Made by a program: the position numbers and the translations under genes. Shown here one piece after another: positions 52,506-61,169 of a stretch of DNA of 64,000 bases (position 1 is its first letter; each line of letters starts with the position of its first letter). This DNA comes from CBDFHC01 sp965247585. Its GTDB lineage: Bacteria; Chloroflexota; Dehalococcoidia; Lucifugimonadales; GCA-2712585. Below the pieces are notes generated by a model, which saw only the letters and a list, made by a program, of their open reading frames with translations, had not been told where the DNA came from and made no database searches. The stretch is taken from NCBI GenBank assembly GCA_965247585.1, contig CBDFHC010000003.1, positions 124,001-188,000 of the forward strand, in the 5' to 3' direction.

Positions 52506-54197
52506 CTAAGCGGAAAACGCCGAGGCTCTAATGTCAGATTCCCGTGCCGTCGGCGCCATAGCGTCTATGTCGCTCACCATGTCCAGCACCGCGATCCGGC
52601 CCGACGCGAACGCCCGCTCCATCGCCCCTCCTATATCCTGAGGCCTTTCCACCCGTTCAGCGTAGCAGCCCACCGCTTCCGCCACCTTCGCCAGATTCAC
52701 ATCCCGAAACATCATCAGGTCATCGAACGCCCTGCCGTACGGCTGGCCATTGTACGCCCGCGTGATCGGTCCCCGCTCCTGGTTCAACGAGTGGTTATCG
52801 TTCACCACAATCACCGGATTGATACCGTGCCGCAGCGCCGTCTCCAGCTCCGATAGGTGGTACCAGAACCCCCCGTCCCCCGTGAAACAGAGCACCGGCC
52901 GGTTCGGCACCGCCGCCTTGGCCCCTATCGCCCCCGGCAGCCCCCACCCCAGCGACCCTACGCACCGCAAAAAATTCAACCCGGGGTCCTTCAACGGCAT
53001 CATCACCCCGCTCCAGATCCCCGCATGCCCCGTGTCAGACACCACCATCGCGTCCGAGGGCAGGTGCTCGACTATCTCCTTACATATCCGCTCCGGCCTC
53101 ATGGGCGACGCGTCCGAGTTCACCATCGGCTCAAACTCCGCTTTCCACTGCCCTACAATCTCCCTCACCTCCGCCAGCCTCTCCTGGCGCGGGCTAGACG
53201 GCTCCAACGCCTCAATCAGCCTCCGCACCGTCACCTTGGCGTCACCCATCAGAGACACCTTCGCTGGATAGTTCCTTCCCAGGTCGTCCGGGTTAATGCT
53301 GATCTGAATCGTCGGCATGTCCGGCGCCGGTATCCTCCACTCCCACGTCGCCATACCGCCCAGCCGCGTCCCTATCGCTATCACGAGGTCCGCCGACGAC
53401 ACTATCTGGTTGGCGCTCCACGCCGAATACCGCCCTACCACCCCCACGTTCAACGGATGCTCCGCTGACAGCGTCAGCTTCCCGTTCAACGTCGTCGCCA
53501 CCGGAATCGTCAGCATCTCCGCCAGCTCCCTCACCTCATCCCACGCCCCGGACGCTATCACCCCGGACCCTGCTATAATCACCGGCCGGTACGCCTGAGA
53601 TATCTCCCGCGCCGCCTCCCTCACCCTCTCCCCTTCCGGCTCCGGCCTGAACGGAGGGTAGCTGGTGAACAGCTCCTCCATCATCACTTCCAGGTCGGCC
53701 TCCGCCGCCACCACCTCCTCCCTCACCGCCACGTGCACCGGCCCGGGTGAGCCCGTCATCGCCGTTCTGAACGCCTGCCTCAAAGAGTCCGGCAACCGCT
53801 CCACCGCGTCCACCTGTACGTTAGCCTTCGTCACCGGGTCGAATAGGGGCTTGTGCTCATACTCCTGGTAAACATGCCGGTTCGTGTGCGCCGCCGGTAC
53901 CGCGTGCGTCATCGCAATCACCGGTGACAGCCCCATGTGCGCGTCCGCCAGCCCCGCCGCCAGGTTCGCCACACCTATCGCCTGCGCCATGCAGATCCCC
54001 GGCCTCTTGGACGCCCGGGCGAAGCCGTCCGCCATGTACGCCGCCGCCTTCTCCCCGTGCGTTACCACCCGCCGAATGTCCATGTCCTCCATCTCGGCCA
54101 TCACCCCAAAAAACGCCGTGGGCACCTGAAACACGTGCGTCGTCCCGTAGGCCTTTAGCGTCTCCGCTATGAAACGATTTCCCGTCATCCTGACCAT
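52506..54197 (-). CDS. Thiamine-diphosphate-dependent enzyme of the acetolactate synthase family
   Basis: 563 residues. The activating Glu is in VTHGEKAAAYMADGFAR; middle-domain PVIIAGSGVIASGAWDE; TPP/Mg motif FTGDGGFWYHLSEL...VVNDNHSLNQ. It differs strongly from the enzyme at 37936. No IlvN-like small subunit is nearby. AGGAGG lies 7 bases before the ATG at 54197. First gene of a two-gene operon with an LLM oxidoreductase; possible 2-oxo-acid decarboxylase or carboligase. Confidence 0.9.
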   Translation of the reverse strand: MVRMTGNRFIAETLKAYGTTHVFQVPTAFFGVMAEMEDMDIRRVVTHGEKAAAYMADGFARASKRPGICMAQAIGVANLAAGLADAHMGLSPVIAMTHAVPAAHTNRHVYQEYEHKPLFDPVTKANVQVDAVERLPDSLRQAFRTAMTGSPGPVHVAVREEVVAAEADLEVMMEELFTSYPPFRPEPEGERVREAAREISQAYRPVIIAGSGVIASGAWDEVRELAEMLTIPVATTLNGKLTLSAEHPLNVGVVGRYSAWSANQIVSSADLVIAIGTRLGGMATWEWRIPAPDMPTIQISINPDDLGRNYPAKVSLMGDAKVTVRRLIEALEPSSPRQERLAEVREIVGQWKAEFEPMVNSDASPMRPERICKEIVEHLPSDAMVVSDTGHAGIWSGVMMPLKDPGLNFLRCVGSLGWGLPGAIGAKAAVPNRPVLCFTGDGGFWYHLSELETALRHGINPVIVVNDNHSLNQERGPITRAYNGQPYGRAFDDLMMFRDVNLAKVAEAVGCYAERVERPQDIGGAMERAFASGRIAVLDMVSDIDAMAPTARESDIRASAFSA

Positions 54198-54923
54198 GGA
54201 TCATCCTCCTCTACGGCCACCTCTACTCGATGGCCCTCTCGTCCGCACCACCCGGCTATCAAACTCCAACCCGGCGCGGCGTCAGTCCGCATTGTATCCC
54301 CGCCGCAACCCGTGTCAACCCGCACCCATTCCCCCGAAAATAGAATCCCATCCGGCTTCCATACCCATTCCCTCGTCACTCTAGCCCCGGTCCACCCCCC
54401 CTACCATGTCATTCTGAGTCCGCCCGTGACAATCGAAGAATCTGGGTGTAGGGGGAGAGCATGTCCCACCCGCGCGCTCACTTGTATCAATAACCCTTGA
54501 TTCGCAGTCCTTCGTGGTACCGGTCTCAACCGGCATAAGCGCTTTTTTAATAAACAGCGCCTCTGCCCATGTCCATCGCTCCGGTCATGTTACTCCAACG
54601 TCAACTAGGCCCACTTATATGTCATGTCATTCCTATGAAAATAAGCCTCCTGCGCCTCCAACCCGCTCATCCTGAGGCTCTCGAAGGACGAGCCCATACC
54701 GCTTCATATCCATCCATAGCAGGTGGGTGGGAACCACCAACCCATGATCTGCAGCCCCTCGTAGTGTCCACACCATCGCCATAGCTGATTACCTCAAAGA
54801 GACCTCCTTCCCCTCGCATACCCTCCACCCCCCACCCTTGACATCCCCACGCTCATCCGCAAAGCTGTCCCCCTACCCTAAATTCCCCATATCTTCGTCC
54901 CATCTCGCACCGGGAGGACCGTC
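54198..54923 (+). repeat. Modules D, E and B in a gene-free gap
   Basis: D variant (54426-54445), E (54666-54685) and B (54718-54790). A CGGGAGGACC ribosome-binding site precedes the GTG at 54924. No gene is supported in the 726 bp. Confidence 0.7.
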
Positions 54924-56141
54924 GTGGCGCTCTTAATCAAAGCCAACACCTTCCTGGACGGCACCGGCGCCGCACCGGTGCAAAACGCCGCCCTGGTCAT
55001 CGAAGGCGGCCGAATTACCCAGTTCGGCCCCCAGTCCGCCGTCACCGCACCCCCTGGCGCCCGGGTCGTCGATTTCGGCGACCGTACCGTCATGCCCGGC
55101 CTCATAGACGCCCACGTCCACATCCTCTTCACCGGCAGCGCCACCAGCGGCCATGACCTCCTCGCCGCCTCACCTCAGCAGCTCCTCCTCACCGGCGTCC
55201 GCAACTGCCAGCGCGCCCTCAAGGCCGGCCTCACCACCGTCCGCGACTGCGGTGACGTGGACTACCTCAGCCTTCCCCTCCGTGACGCCGTCGCCGAAGG
55301 CGTCATCGCAGGCCCTCGAATCGTCGCCTCCGGCCCACCCATCACCACCACCGGCGGCCAGGCCTGGCAATTCAGCACCGAATGCGATTCCGACGAAGAG
55401 CTCCGCCGCGCCGTCCGGGAGCTGGTGAAGAACCGCGTCGACTTCATAAAGCTCATGGGAACCGGCGGCCACGCCACCCCAGGCTCCAACCCCGAGGCTT
55501 CCCAGTACCCTCCCGAGGCCTATCAGACCGTCGCCCAGGACGCCCATCGCATGGGTAAAAAGGTCGCCGTCCACGTCCACGGCGTCGAGGGCATACGTAG
55601 CGCCGTGGACGCCGGCATAGATACCTTGGAGCACTGTAGCTGGCGTGGCGGCGGCACAATCAGCTACAACCCGGAAATCGTCAAGCGTATCCTGGACCAG
55701 GACCTCTTCGTCAGCCTCGCCATGCCCGCCACCTGGTACCGCCTCCGCGCCGCCGAAATGGTCGATGTTCGGCAGCACCCCGAGCCCCTCTGGGAGGCCC
55801 GCTATCCCACCATCACCGCCATGAAAGAGGCGGGCGTCAAGCTGGTGGTCAGCAGCGACACCGGCTCCACCGGCACCGAAATTGACCAGCTCCATCTCCT
55901 CCTGCGCTTCCTGGTACAGCGCGTCGGCCTCTCCCCCGTCGACGCAATCCACGGCGCCACCGGCCTCGCCGCCCAGGCCCTGGGTATCGATGACCAGGTT
56001 GGCGACCTCCAGCCGGGCAAGCTGGCGGACATCCTCGTCGTCGACGGTAACCCGCTGCTGGATATCTCCGCGATGGAGCGCGTCCACCGCGTATTCAAAG
56101 CCGGCGAACCCGTCGTACAAGACGGCGCGCTGGTGCTCTAA
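54924..56141 (+). CDS. Metal-dependent amidohydrolase (imidazolonepropionase/prolidase-like)
   Basis: 405 residues, GTG start. Metal ligands: MPGLIDAHVHILF (HxH), Lys in FIKLMGTGG (probably carboxylated), VAVHVHG, TLEHCSW and VVSSDTG (Asp). The C-terminal GKLADILVVDGNPL is the usual end of the composite beta domain. Similar enzymes cleave Xaa-Pro dipeptides, N-acyl amino acids or organophosphates; specificity is not readable. It ends 74 bp before the IS630 element, which left the gene intact. Confidence 0.9.
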   Translation: MALLIKANTFLDGTGAAPVQNAALVIEGGRITQFGPQSAVTAPPGARVVDFGDRTVMPGLIDAHVHILFTGSATSGHDLLAASPQQLLLTGVRNCQRALKAGLTTVRDCGDVDYLSLPLRDAVAEGVIAGPRIVASGPPITTTGGQAWQFSTECDSDEELRRAVRELVKNRVDFIKLMGTGGHATPGSNPEASQYPPEAYQTVAQDAHRMGKKVAVHVHGVEGIRSAVDAGIDTLEHCSWRGGGTISYNPEIVKRILDQDLFVSLAMPATWYRLRAAEMVDVRQHPEPLWEARYPTITAMKEAGVKLVVSSDTGSTGTEIDQLHLLLRFLVQRVGLSPVDAIHGATGLAAQALGIDDQVGDLQPGKLADILVVDGNPLLDISAMERVHRVFKAGEPVVQDGALVL

Positions 56142-56231
56142 CCCAACCTTGCCCTCCCAACCCATTCCACCCCCATCATGCCAACCGATAATCAAACTCG
56201 CGCCAAGAATGCAGCCTAGTACTCAGTCAAC

Positions 56232-56879
56232 CTAATTGTTGGCAGGATAGAGATGGTGAAGCTTGACTCGGGCGTCCACAGTGGAGAATCTCCAGTCAAT
56301 GGTTGCTCCGGCTTGGTTTCGTTCTGCCTCCAGGGCCGCGATCTCGCCACTCAAAGTCTCTTCATCGGCAATACGCCGGCGCAGGACTCGCCTGGCCAAG
56401 ACACTGAACTCGATCTCTGCCATGTTGAGCCACCTACCGTGCTTGGGAGTGTAGTGAAACTCCAAGCGTTTGCGTATTCGCCTAGCCTCCTTGGGCTCGA
56501 AGGTTTCGTAGAGGGAAGCTGGTTTGTGGGTGTTGAGGTTGTCCAGCACCACCCGGATCTTCTCGGACGCTGGGTAAGCTTCATCGGCCAGCCACCGCAT
56601 CTGCTGAGCGAAGTCCACCATGGTACGACGTTCGGTCACTGCCACATGCCTCCAGCCCGCCAGGGGCTCGCACAGCATGAACAGGTTTCGGGTGCCATTG
56701 CGCTGGTACTCGTAATCGTATCGCTCCCGTCGTGCCGGCTTGGGCGGGATCGGAGACCTCTTTTCCGCCAGCAACTGCTTGGAGGTCTCGTCGAAACAGA
56801 CCACCGGGCGCTCTGGGTCATAGGGTTCCGCGTAAAGGTCCAGCACATCCTCCATACACGCCACAAACTCGGCGCTCAC
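56232..56879 (-). CDS. IS630 transposase, DDE catalytic part (OrfB)
   Basis: 215 residues. DDE residues: Asp in PVVCFDETSKQL, Asp in RVVLDNLNTHKPA and Glu in WLNMAEIEFSVL. The frame opens at GTG/ATG-overlap 56879, 4 bp into OrfA. OrfA-frame sequence shifted by -1 at an A7 run (56923-56929) continues as LKPWQKKEWCIPQVSAEF into this frame, the exact sequence expected of a fused IS630 transposase. Confidence 0.92.
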   Translation of the reverse strand: MSAEFVACMEDVLDLYAEPYDPERPVVCFDETSKQLLAEKRSPIPPKPARRERYDYEYQRNGTRNLFMLCEPLAGWRHVAVTERRTMVDFAQQMRWLADEAYPASEKIRVVLDNLNTHKPASLYETFEPKEARRIRKRLEFHYTPKHGRWLNMAEIEFSVLARRVLRRRIADEETLSGEIAALEAERNQAGATIDWRFSTVDARVKLHHLYPANN

Positions 56880-57355
56880 CTGGGGAATACACCACTCCTT
56901 CTTCTGCCATGGCTTGAGACTGTTTTTTTCAACCGCTTGCGAATTCCCTCGTGGGACATGGAGGGCGCCAGCCCCAACTCCACCACCTTGTTTGCCAGGA
57001 GCCGCAGGGTCCAGTGGTCATGGCCTGGAGGGGCCTCGCTGCACGCCAGGGCAATCAGGTGCGCTTCCCCCCGCTCATCCAGTTTGGTCGGATGTCCTGG
57101 CCGAGGATCTTCCTCCAAGGCCCGCTTCAGTCCTCCCTCCAGGTACCGCCGCTTGGTACGGCACACCGTACCCGCAGACGTGTCCAGCGCCTCCACGATG
57201 CGCATCACCCCCCAGCCCGTATCTGCCTTTAGCAGAATACGGGCCCGGGCAACCTTTCGCGCTGGGCTCTTTCCCCCGCGAATCAGTCGTTCCAACTGGT
57301 CTCGTTCTTCCCTTTCCAACCGGACCACATACCGTTCTCGTCCCATGGCTGCCAC
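56876..57355 (-). CDS. IS630 transposase, helix-turn-helix part (OrfA)
   Basis: 159 residues; the first 110 form paired helix-turn-helix domains (ARARILLKADTGWGVMRIVE, AGTVCRTKRRYLEGGL, RPGHPTKLD) and LRLLANKVVELG-like linker. The last 21 residues (from TVSSHG) are out of the normal frame. -1 slippage on the A7 run at 56929-56923 would give the full OrfAB transposase; whether this is programmed or a simple indel is not certain. Confidence 0.88.
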   Translation of the reverse strand: MAAMGRERYVVRLEREERDQLERLIRGGKSPARKVARARILLKADTGWGVMRIVEALDTSAGTVCRTKRRYLEGGLKRALEEDPRPGHPTKLDERGEAHLIALACSEAPPGHDHWTLRLLANKVVELGLAPSMSHEGIRKRLKKTVSSHGRRRSGVFPR

Positions 57356-57441
57356 CCTCCTACGTCAACACTCCTAAAAAAGGGTAGCAACCTTAGACGT
57401 TTTCTTAAACAATTACCAAAACCGAGTTGACTGAGTACTAG

Positions 57442-57734
57442 CCCTCTGTCGCAACAACCGCGCCCTTGCCTCTACGGGAGGACCAGCTATGCAGAACGTA
57501 GGCGCAAAACGGGGAGTCCAGAGGGGCAAAGCCCTTCTGCCGGGAGTTTGAGGGTGTCCCTCAATTTCTTCTTCTTAAACCTTCCTGGGCCGGATGGTGG
57601 GCACCATCAACCTGTGATTCGCAATCCTCTGTGATAGCTAAACCCATCGCCATAACTGACTTACTCGGAAATAAGGCTCAGACTACTTATGCCACCAACC
57701 CATGATTCTCAATTTACCTCAACCTCTACCGACC
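57442..57734 (+). repeat. Modules A and B before a CoA-transferase
   Basis: A variant (core 57548-57564) and B (57583-57660). A further B-like tail (CCATGATTCTCAAT, 57699-57712) supplies an in-frame ATG at 57702 that I do not accept as the gene start. Confidence 0.7.
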
Positions 57735-59060
57735 ATGACTAGCGCCGCGTTAGAGGGCGTCCGCGTCCTTGACTTCACCTGGGTCCGCGCCGGCCCCTGG
57801 GCTACCCGGTGGCTGGCCGCCCTCGGCGCAGAAGTCATCAAGATCGAATGGCCTAAAAACCTGGACATCCTTCGCCAGAACCGCTTCACCACTCCGACCG
57901 GCGTCGAGCCCGGCCCCAACTCCACCGGTCAGTTCGCCGACTCCAACGCCGGAAAGCTCGGCCTCACCATCAACGTCCGCACCCAAAAGGGTCTCGACCT
58001 CGTTAAGCGCCTAATCTCCCTCTCGGACGTCGTCATAGAGAATTTCAGCTCCCGCGTCATGCAGCGCTGGGGCCTCGGCTATGAGCAAATGCGCCTCCTC
58101 AGCCCGGACATCGTCTACGTCTCCATGGCCGGCTTCGGCCACACCGGCCCCCACCACGCCTACACCACCATGGGGCCTTCCGCCCAGGCCCTCTCCGGCA
58201 TGACCTTCCTCTCCGGCCTCCCTGACAAGCCGCCCGCCGGCTGGGGTTGGTCCTACCTGGACGACACCGGCGGAATGTACGGCGCCAACTCCGTTCTCAC
58301 TGCCCTTTTCCATCGAAGCAGGACCGGCCGCGGGCAGCACGTCGACCTCTCCCAGATGGCCACCGGCGCAACCCTCAACGGCGCCGCCTTCCTCGATAAG
58401 ACCGTCAACGCCCGGCCGGCCCGGCGCGAAGGCTATCCACCCGGCAACCGCACCGTCTGGCCCGGCGCCCCCGTGGTCAACAACTACCGCGGCCCCATCG
58501 CCGCCCCCCACAGCGCCTACCGCACTAGGGGCGGCGGCTACAACGATTGGTGCGTCATCGCCTGCCTCTCCGATGATGAATGGCAGCGGCTGGTCGCCGT
58601 CATGCGCAACCCAGGCTGGGCCTTGGACCCGGACCTGGACACCTTGGAAGACCGCCTCCCGCGTCAGGAAGAGATCGATGGCCGCATTGAGGAGTGGACC
58701 CTGACCTTCGAGAAGTACGAGCTAACCGAGATTTGCCAGGAAGCCGGGGTGCGGTGTATGCCCGTCCAGAGCTCCGAGGACCGCGTGGATCACGACCCCC
58801 AACTCCGCCACCGCGGCATGTATACGGAGCTGGAACACCCCGTCCTCGGCCGCAGGAAGCACCAGAACGCCCCATTCCACCTCTCCCGCACTCCCGCCCA
58901 CATCAGGCACGCCGCGCCCCTCTTGGGCCAGCACACCTGGGAGGTGCTGCAAGCACTGTTGGGCCTCACCAATGAAGAGCTCCGCCATGGCTACCAAGAC
59001 GGCACCTTCTGGCCCCAGGACATGCCCGCTCCTCAGTACATGCAGGAGACCATCCTGTGA
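57735..59060 (+). CDS. Class III CoA-transferase, catalytic-Asp-bearing subunit of a likely heterodimer
   Basis: 441 residues from ATG 57735 (an earlier in-frame ATG lies in repeat DNA). Features: VRVLDFTWVRAGPWATRWLA, LGAEVIKIEW, VSMAGFGHTGP, TGRGQHVDLSQ. The catalytic Asp aligns to Asp176 (GWSYLDD, 18 residues before the Arg of LFHR). Its TGA overlaps the GTG of the next gene (GTGA). Pairs of overlapping class III genes with one Asp-lacking member are known in BbsEF- and SmtAB-type enzymes, so this pair probably forms one enzyme; its acids are unknown. Confidence 0.9.
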   Translation: MTSAALEGVRVLDFTWVRAGPWATRWLAALGAEVIKIEWPKNLDILRQNRFTTPTGVEPGPNSTGQFADSNAGKLGLTINVRTQKGLDLVKRLISLSDVVIENFSSRVMQRWGLGYEQMRLLSPDIVYVSMAGFGHTGPHHAYTTMGPSAQALSGMTFLSGLPDKPPAGWGWSYLDDTGGMYGANSVLTALFHRSRTGRGQHVDLSQMATGATLNGAAFLDKTVNARPARREGYPPGNRTVWPGAPVVNNYRGPIAAPHSAYRTRGGGYNDWCVIACLSDDEWQRLVAVMRNPGWALDPDLDTLEDRLPRQEEIDGRIEEWTLTFEKYELTEICQEAGVRCMPVQSSEDRVDHDPQLRHRGMYTELEHPVLGRRKHQNAPFHLSRTPAHIRHAAPLLGQHTWEVLQALLGLTNEELRHGYQDGTFWPQDMPAPQYMQETIL

Positions 59061-60328
59061 CCGGCGGCGCCAACCCCCTTCCACCCCCGGGACCCCTTTC
59101 CGGCGTCCGCGTCCTGGAGCTGGCCAGCGAAATCGGCCAGTTCTGCGGCAAACTCCTGGCCGACTTCGGCGCCGACGTCATTACCATTGAGCCCCCCGGC
59201 GGCCATCCCACCCGCTCCATCGGCCCCTTTCTTGACGATGTGGCCCACCCGGAACGGAGCCTCTACTTCTGGCACTACAACACCTCCAAGCGAGGCGTCA
59301 CCCTTGACCTGATGGAACCCGAAGGCAACGCCCTCTTTCGCCGCCTGGCATCCACCGCTGATGTCATCCTGGAGACGTCTCCCCCGGGCTACCTTCCCTT
59401 CCTGGAGCTAAGCTATGACCAGCTTTCCCAGGACAACCCGGGCCTCATCATGTGCTCTCTCACCCCCTTTGGTCAGACCGGGCCCTGGCGGCACTTCGAC
59501 ACCTCTGACTTGCTCCACCTCGCCGCCGGTGGACAGATGGCCTCCTGCGGCTACGACCCCGATGACGTGCCTGACGCCCCACCCATCGCCCCCGGCGGTG
59601 GCAACGCCTGGCACGCCGCCGGCCACTACGCCTACATGGGCATCCTGGCCGCCCTCTTCCACCGCGGCGCCACCGGCCAGGGCCAGTACATTGACGCCTC
59701 CGTCCATGATGCCTGCGCCCTTACGACAGAGGGCGCAGTCCCCACCTACATCTATTCCGGTGATGTTGTGCTCCGTCACACGGGCCGCGCCGCCTCTCCG
59801 GACATGTCGGAGCGCACCCAGTTCCGCACCAAAGACGGCGGCTGGATTAACATAACCCGTTCCGGCAGCACCCTGACACCGGCCCGCATCCGCGCCCTCG
59901 CCCAGTGGATGGACACCTTCGGCCTCGCCGAAGACCTCACGGACGGCCGTTTTCAGGACATCGCCGCTATCCAGCGCGAGTCCGCTCACATCAACGAAGT
60001 CCTGGCCCGTTTTTTCGCCCAAATGCCCGTGGACCAGGCCTGGCACGGTGGCCAGCGCCTTGGCTTTCCCTGGGGCGCCATCCGCTCCATGGACGAAATC
60101 CTAGACGATGAGCACCTCCAGGACCGCAGCTTCTTCGTGCAAGTCGACCATCCCGAGCAGGGCCGCTCCTACACCTACCCTGGCCCCGCCGCCATATACG
60201 GCGACGCCCCTTGGCGTATCTCCCGCCGCGCCCCCCTCATCGGTGAGCACAACCAAGAAATCTTCTGCAATGACCTCGGCCTCACCCCCGAAGAGCTGGC
60301 CCGCCTCTCCAGCTCCGGCGTCGTCTAA
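59057..60328 (+). CDS. Class III CoA-transferase homologue lacking the catalytic Asp
   Basis: 423 residues, GTG start overlapping the previous stop by 4 bp. Family features are present (GVRVLELASEIGQFCGKLLA, FGADVITIEPPGG, CSLTPFGQTGPW, TGQGQYIDASVHDA) but the position of the catalytic Asp is Trp185 in PGGGNAWHAAGH. No other Asp is close. It would be inactive alone and most likely serves as partner of the upstream subunit. N-terminus is Pro-rich and longer than usual. Confidence 0.88.
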   Translation: MTGGANPLPPPGPLSGVRVLELASEIGQFCGKLLADFGADVITIEPPGGHPTRSIGPFLDDVAHPERSLYFWHYNTSKRGVTLDLMEPEGNALFRRLASTADVILETSPPGYLPFLELSYDQLSQDNPGLIMCSLTPFGQTGPWRHFDTSDLLHLAAGGQMASCGYDPDDVPDAPPIAPGGGNAWHAAGHYAYMGILAALFHRGATGQGQYIDASVHDACALTTEGAVPTYIYSGDVVLRHTGRAASPDMSERTQFRTKDGGWINITRSGSTLTPARIRALAQWMDTFGLAEDLTDGRFQDIAAIQRESAHINEVLARFFAQMPVDQAWHGGQRLGFPWGAIRSMDEILDDEHLQDRSFFVQVDHPEQGRSYTYPGPAAIYGDAPWRISRRAPLIGEHNQEIFCNDLGLTPEELARLSSSGVV

Positions 60329-61169
60329 CCACCCCATCTCCCCTTCACGTCATTCTGAGTCCGCCCGTGAGGATCGAAGAATCTGGGTGTGGAGGGAGAG
60401 CACATCCATCCCTCGCGGCTACTTCTACCACCAACCCTTGGTTTCACCCTTCGCCATGCCTCATTGCCCCGCAAATAACTCGGCCGGCCTCTGATAGGAC
60501 GCCACCCGCGTACAATCACCACCAACTCCACAGGAGAGTGCAGGGAACCCAGGTGGTGTCTGCCGGGAGTCTGAGGGTGTCCCTCAAATTATCCTTTGTA
60601 AACCTTCCTGGGCGGGACGGTGGGCACCACCAACCTGCCATTCACCACCCCTTGTAGTAGCTATACCGGTCACCATGGATGATAGCCGCCACTCTTTTTT
60701 CATCCTTCCTGGTGCTGGACGCCAACATGATCGATTGCTATGAAAATAGCACCGTCCCTACTATACCTGCGCCTACCCAGGGGGAGTCCAGAGGGGGCCT
60801 TCCCACTCTGGCGGGAGTCTGAGGGTGTCCCTCAGAAATTCGTTTTTTAAACCTTCCGGGGCGGGACGGTGGGAACCACCAGCGTGTGCTTTGCAATCCG
60901 TTGTAGTAGCTATACCGGTCACCATGGATGATAGCCGCCACTCTTTTTTCATCCTTCCTGGTGCTGAACGCCAATATGATCGATTCCGAGTCAGTGCGTG
61001 AGCATCGAGGAATCTGGTAGGGAGGGGAGAGCAGATTCAACCCCTGTGCCCACTACCGCTGTGCCACGTCAATTTGTTCACAAGCTCTCTGGCGCGAGTC
61101 TGAGGGTGTCCCTCAGAATTCCCCCAACCATTCTGATACCATTGCCCCACCCCATCCCTCGGAGGAACC
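60329..61169 (+). repeat. Two composite repeats in tandem (D-A-B-C-A-B-C-D-A)
   Basis: D (60367-60386), A variant (core 60571-60587), B (60597-60672), C (60673-60732), A (core 60819-60835), B (60848-60922), C (60923-60978), D variant (60998-61017), spacer ending GTCAATTTGTTCACAAG, A (core 61100-61116). The distance from A to A across a full unit is 281 bp. GGAGGAACC precedes the next gene. Confidence 0.8.

Larger units (their letters stand above)
56217..57440 (-). mobile_element. IS630-family insertion sequence
   Basis: About 1.2 kb. Terminal inverted repeats of 16 bp: CTAGTACTCAGTCAAC at 56216-56231 and its complement at 57426-57441; the outer TA dinucleotides (56217-56218, 57439-57440) fit TA target duplication. 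Two minus-strand frames encode the helix-turn-helix and DDE parts. It lies between intact genes. Confidence 0.92.

Noticed and set aside
53573..53581. TGCTATAAT promoter element
   Set aside because: It lies inside the intact TPP enzyme gene with no gene start downstream on the plus strand.
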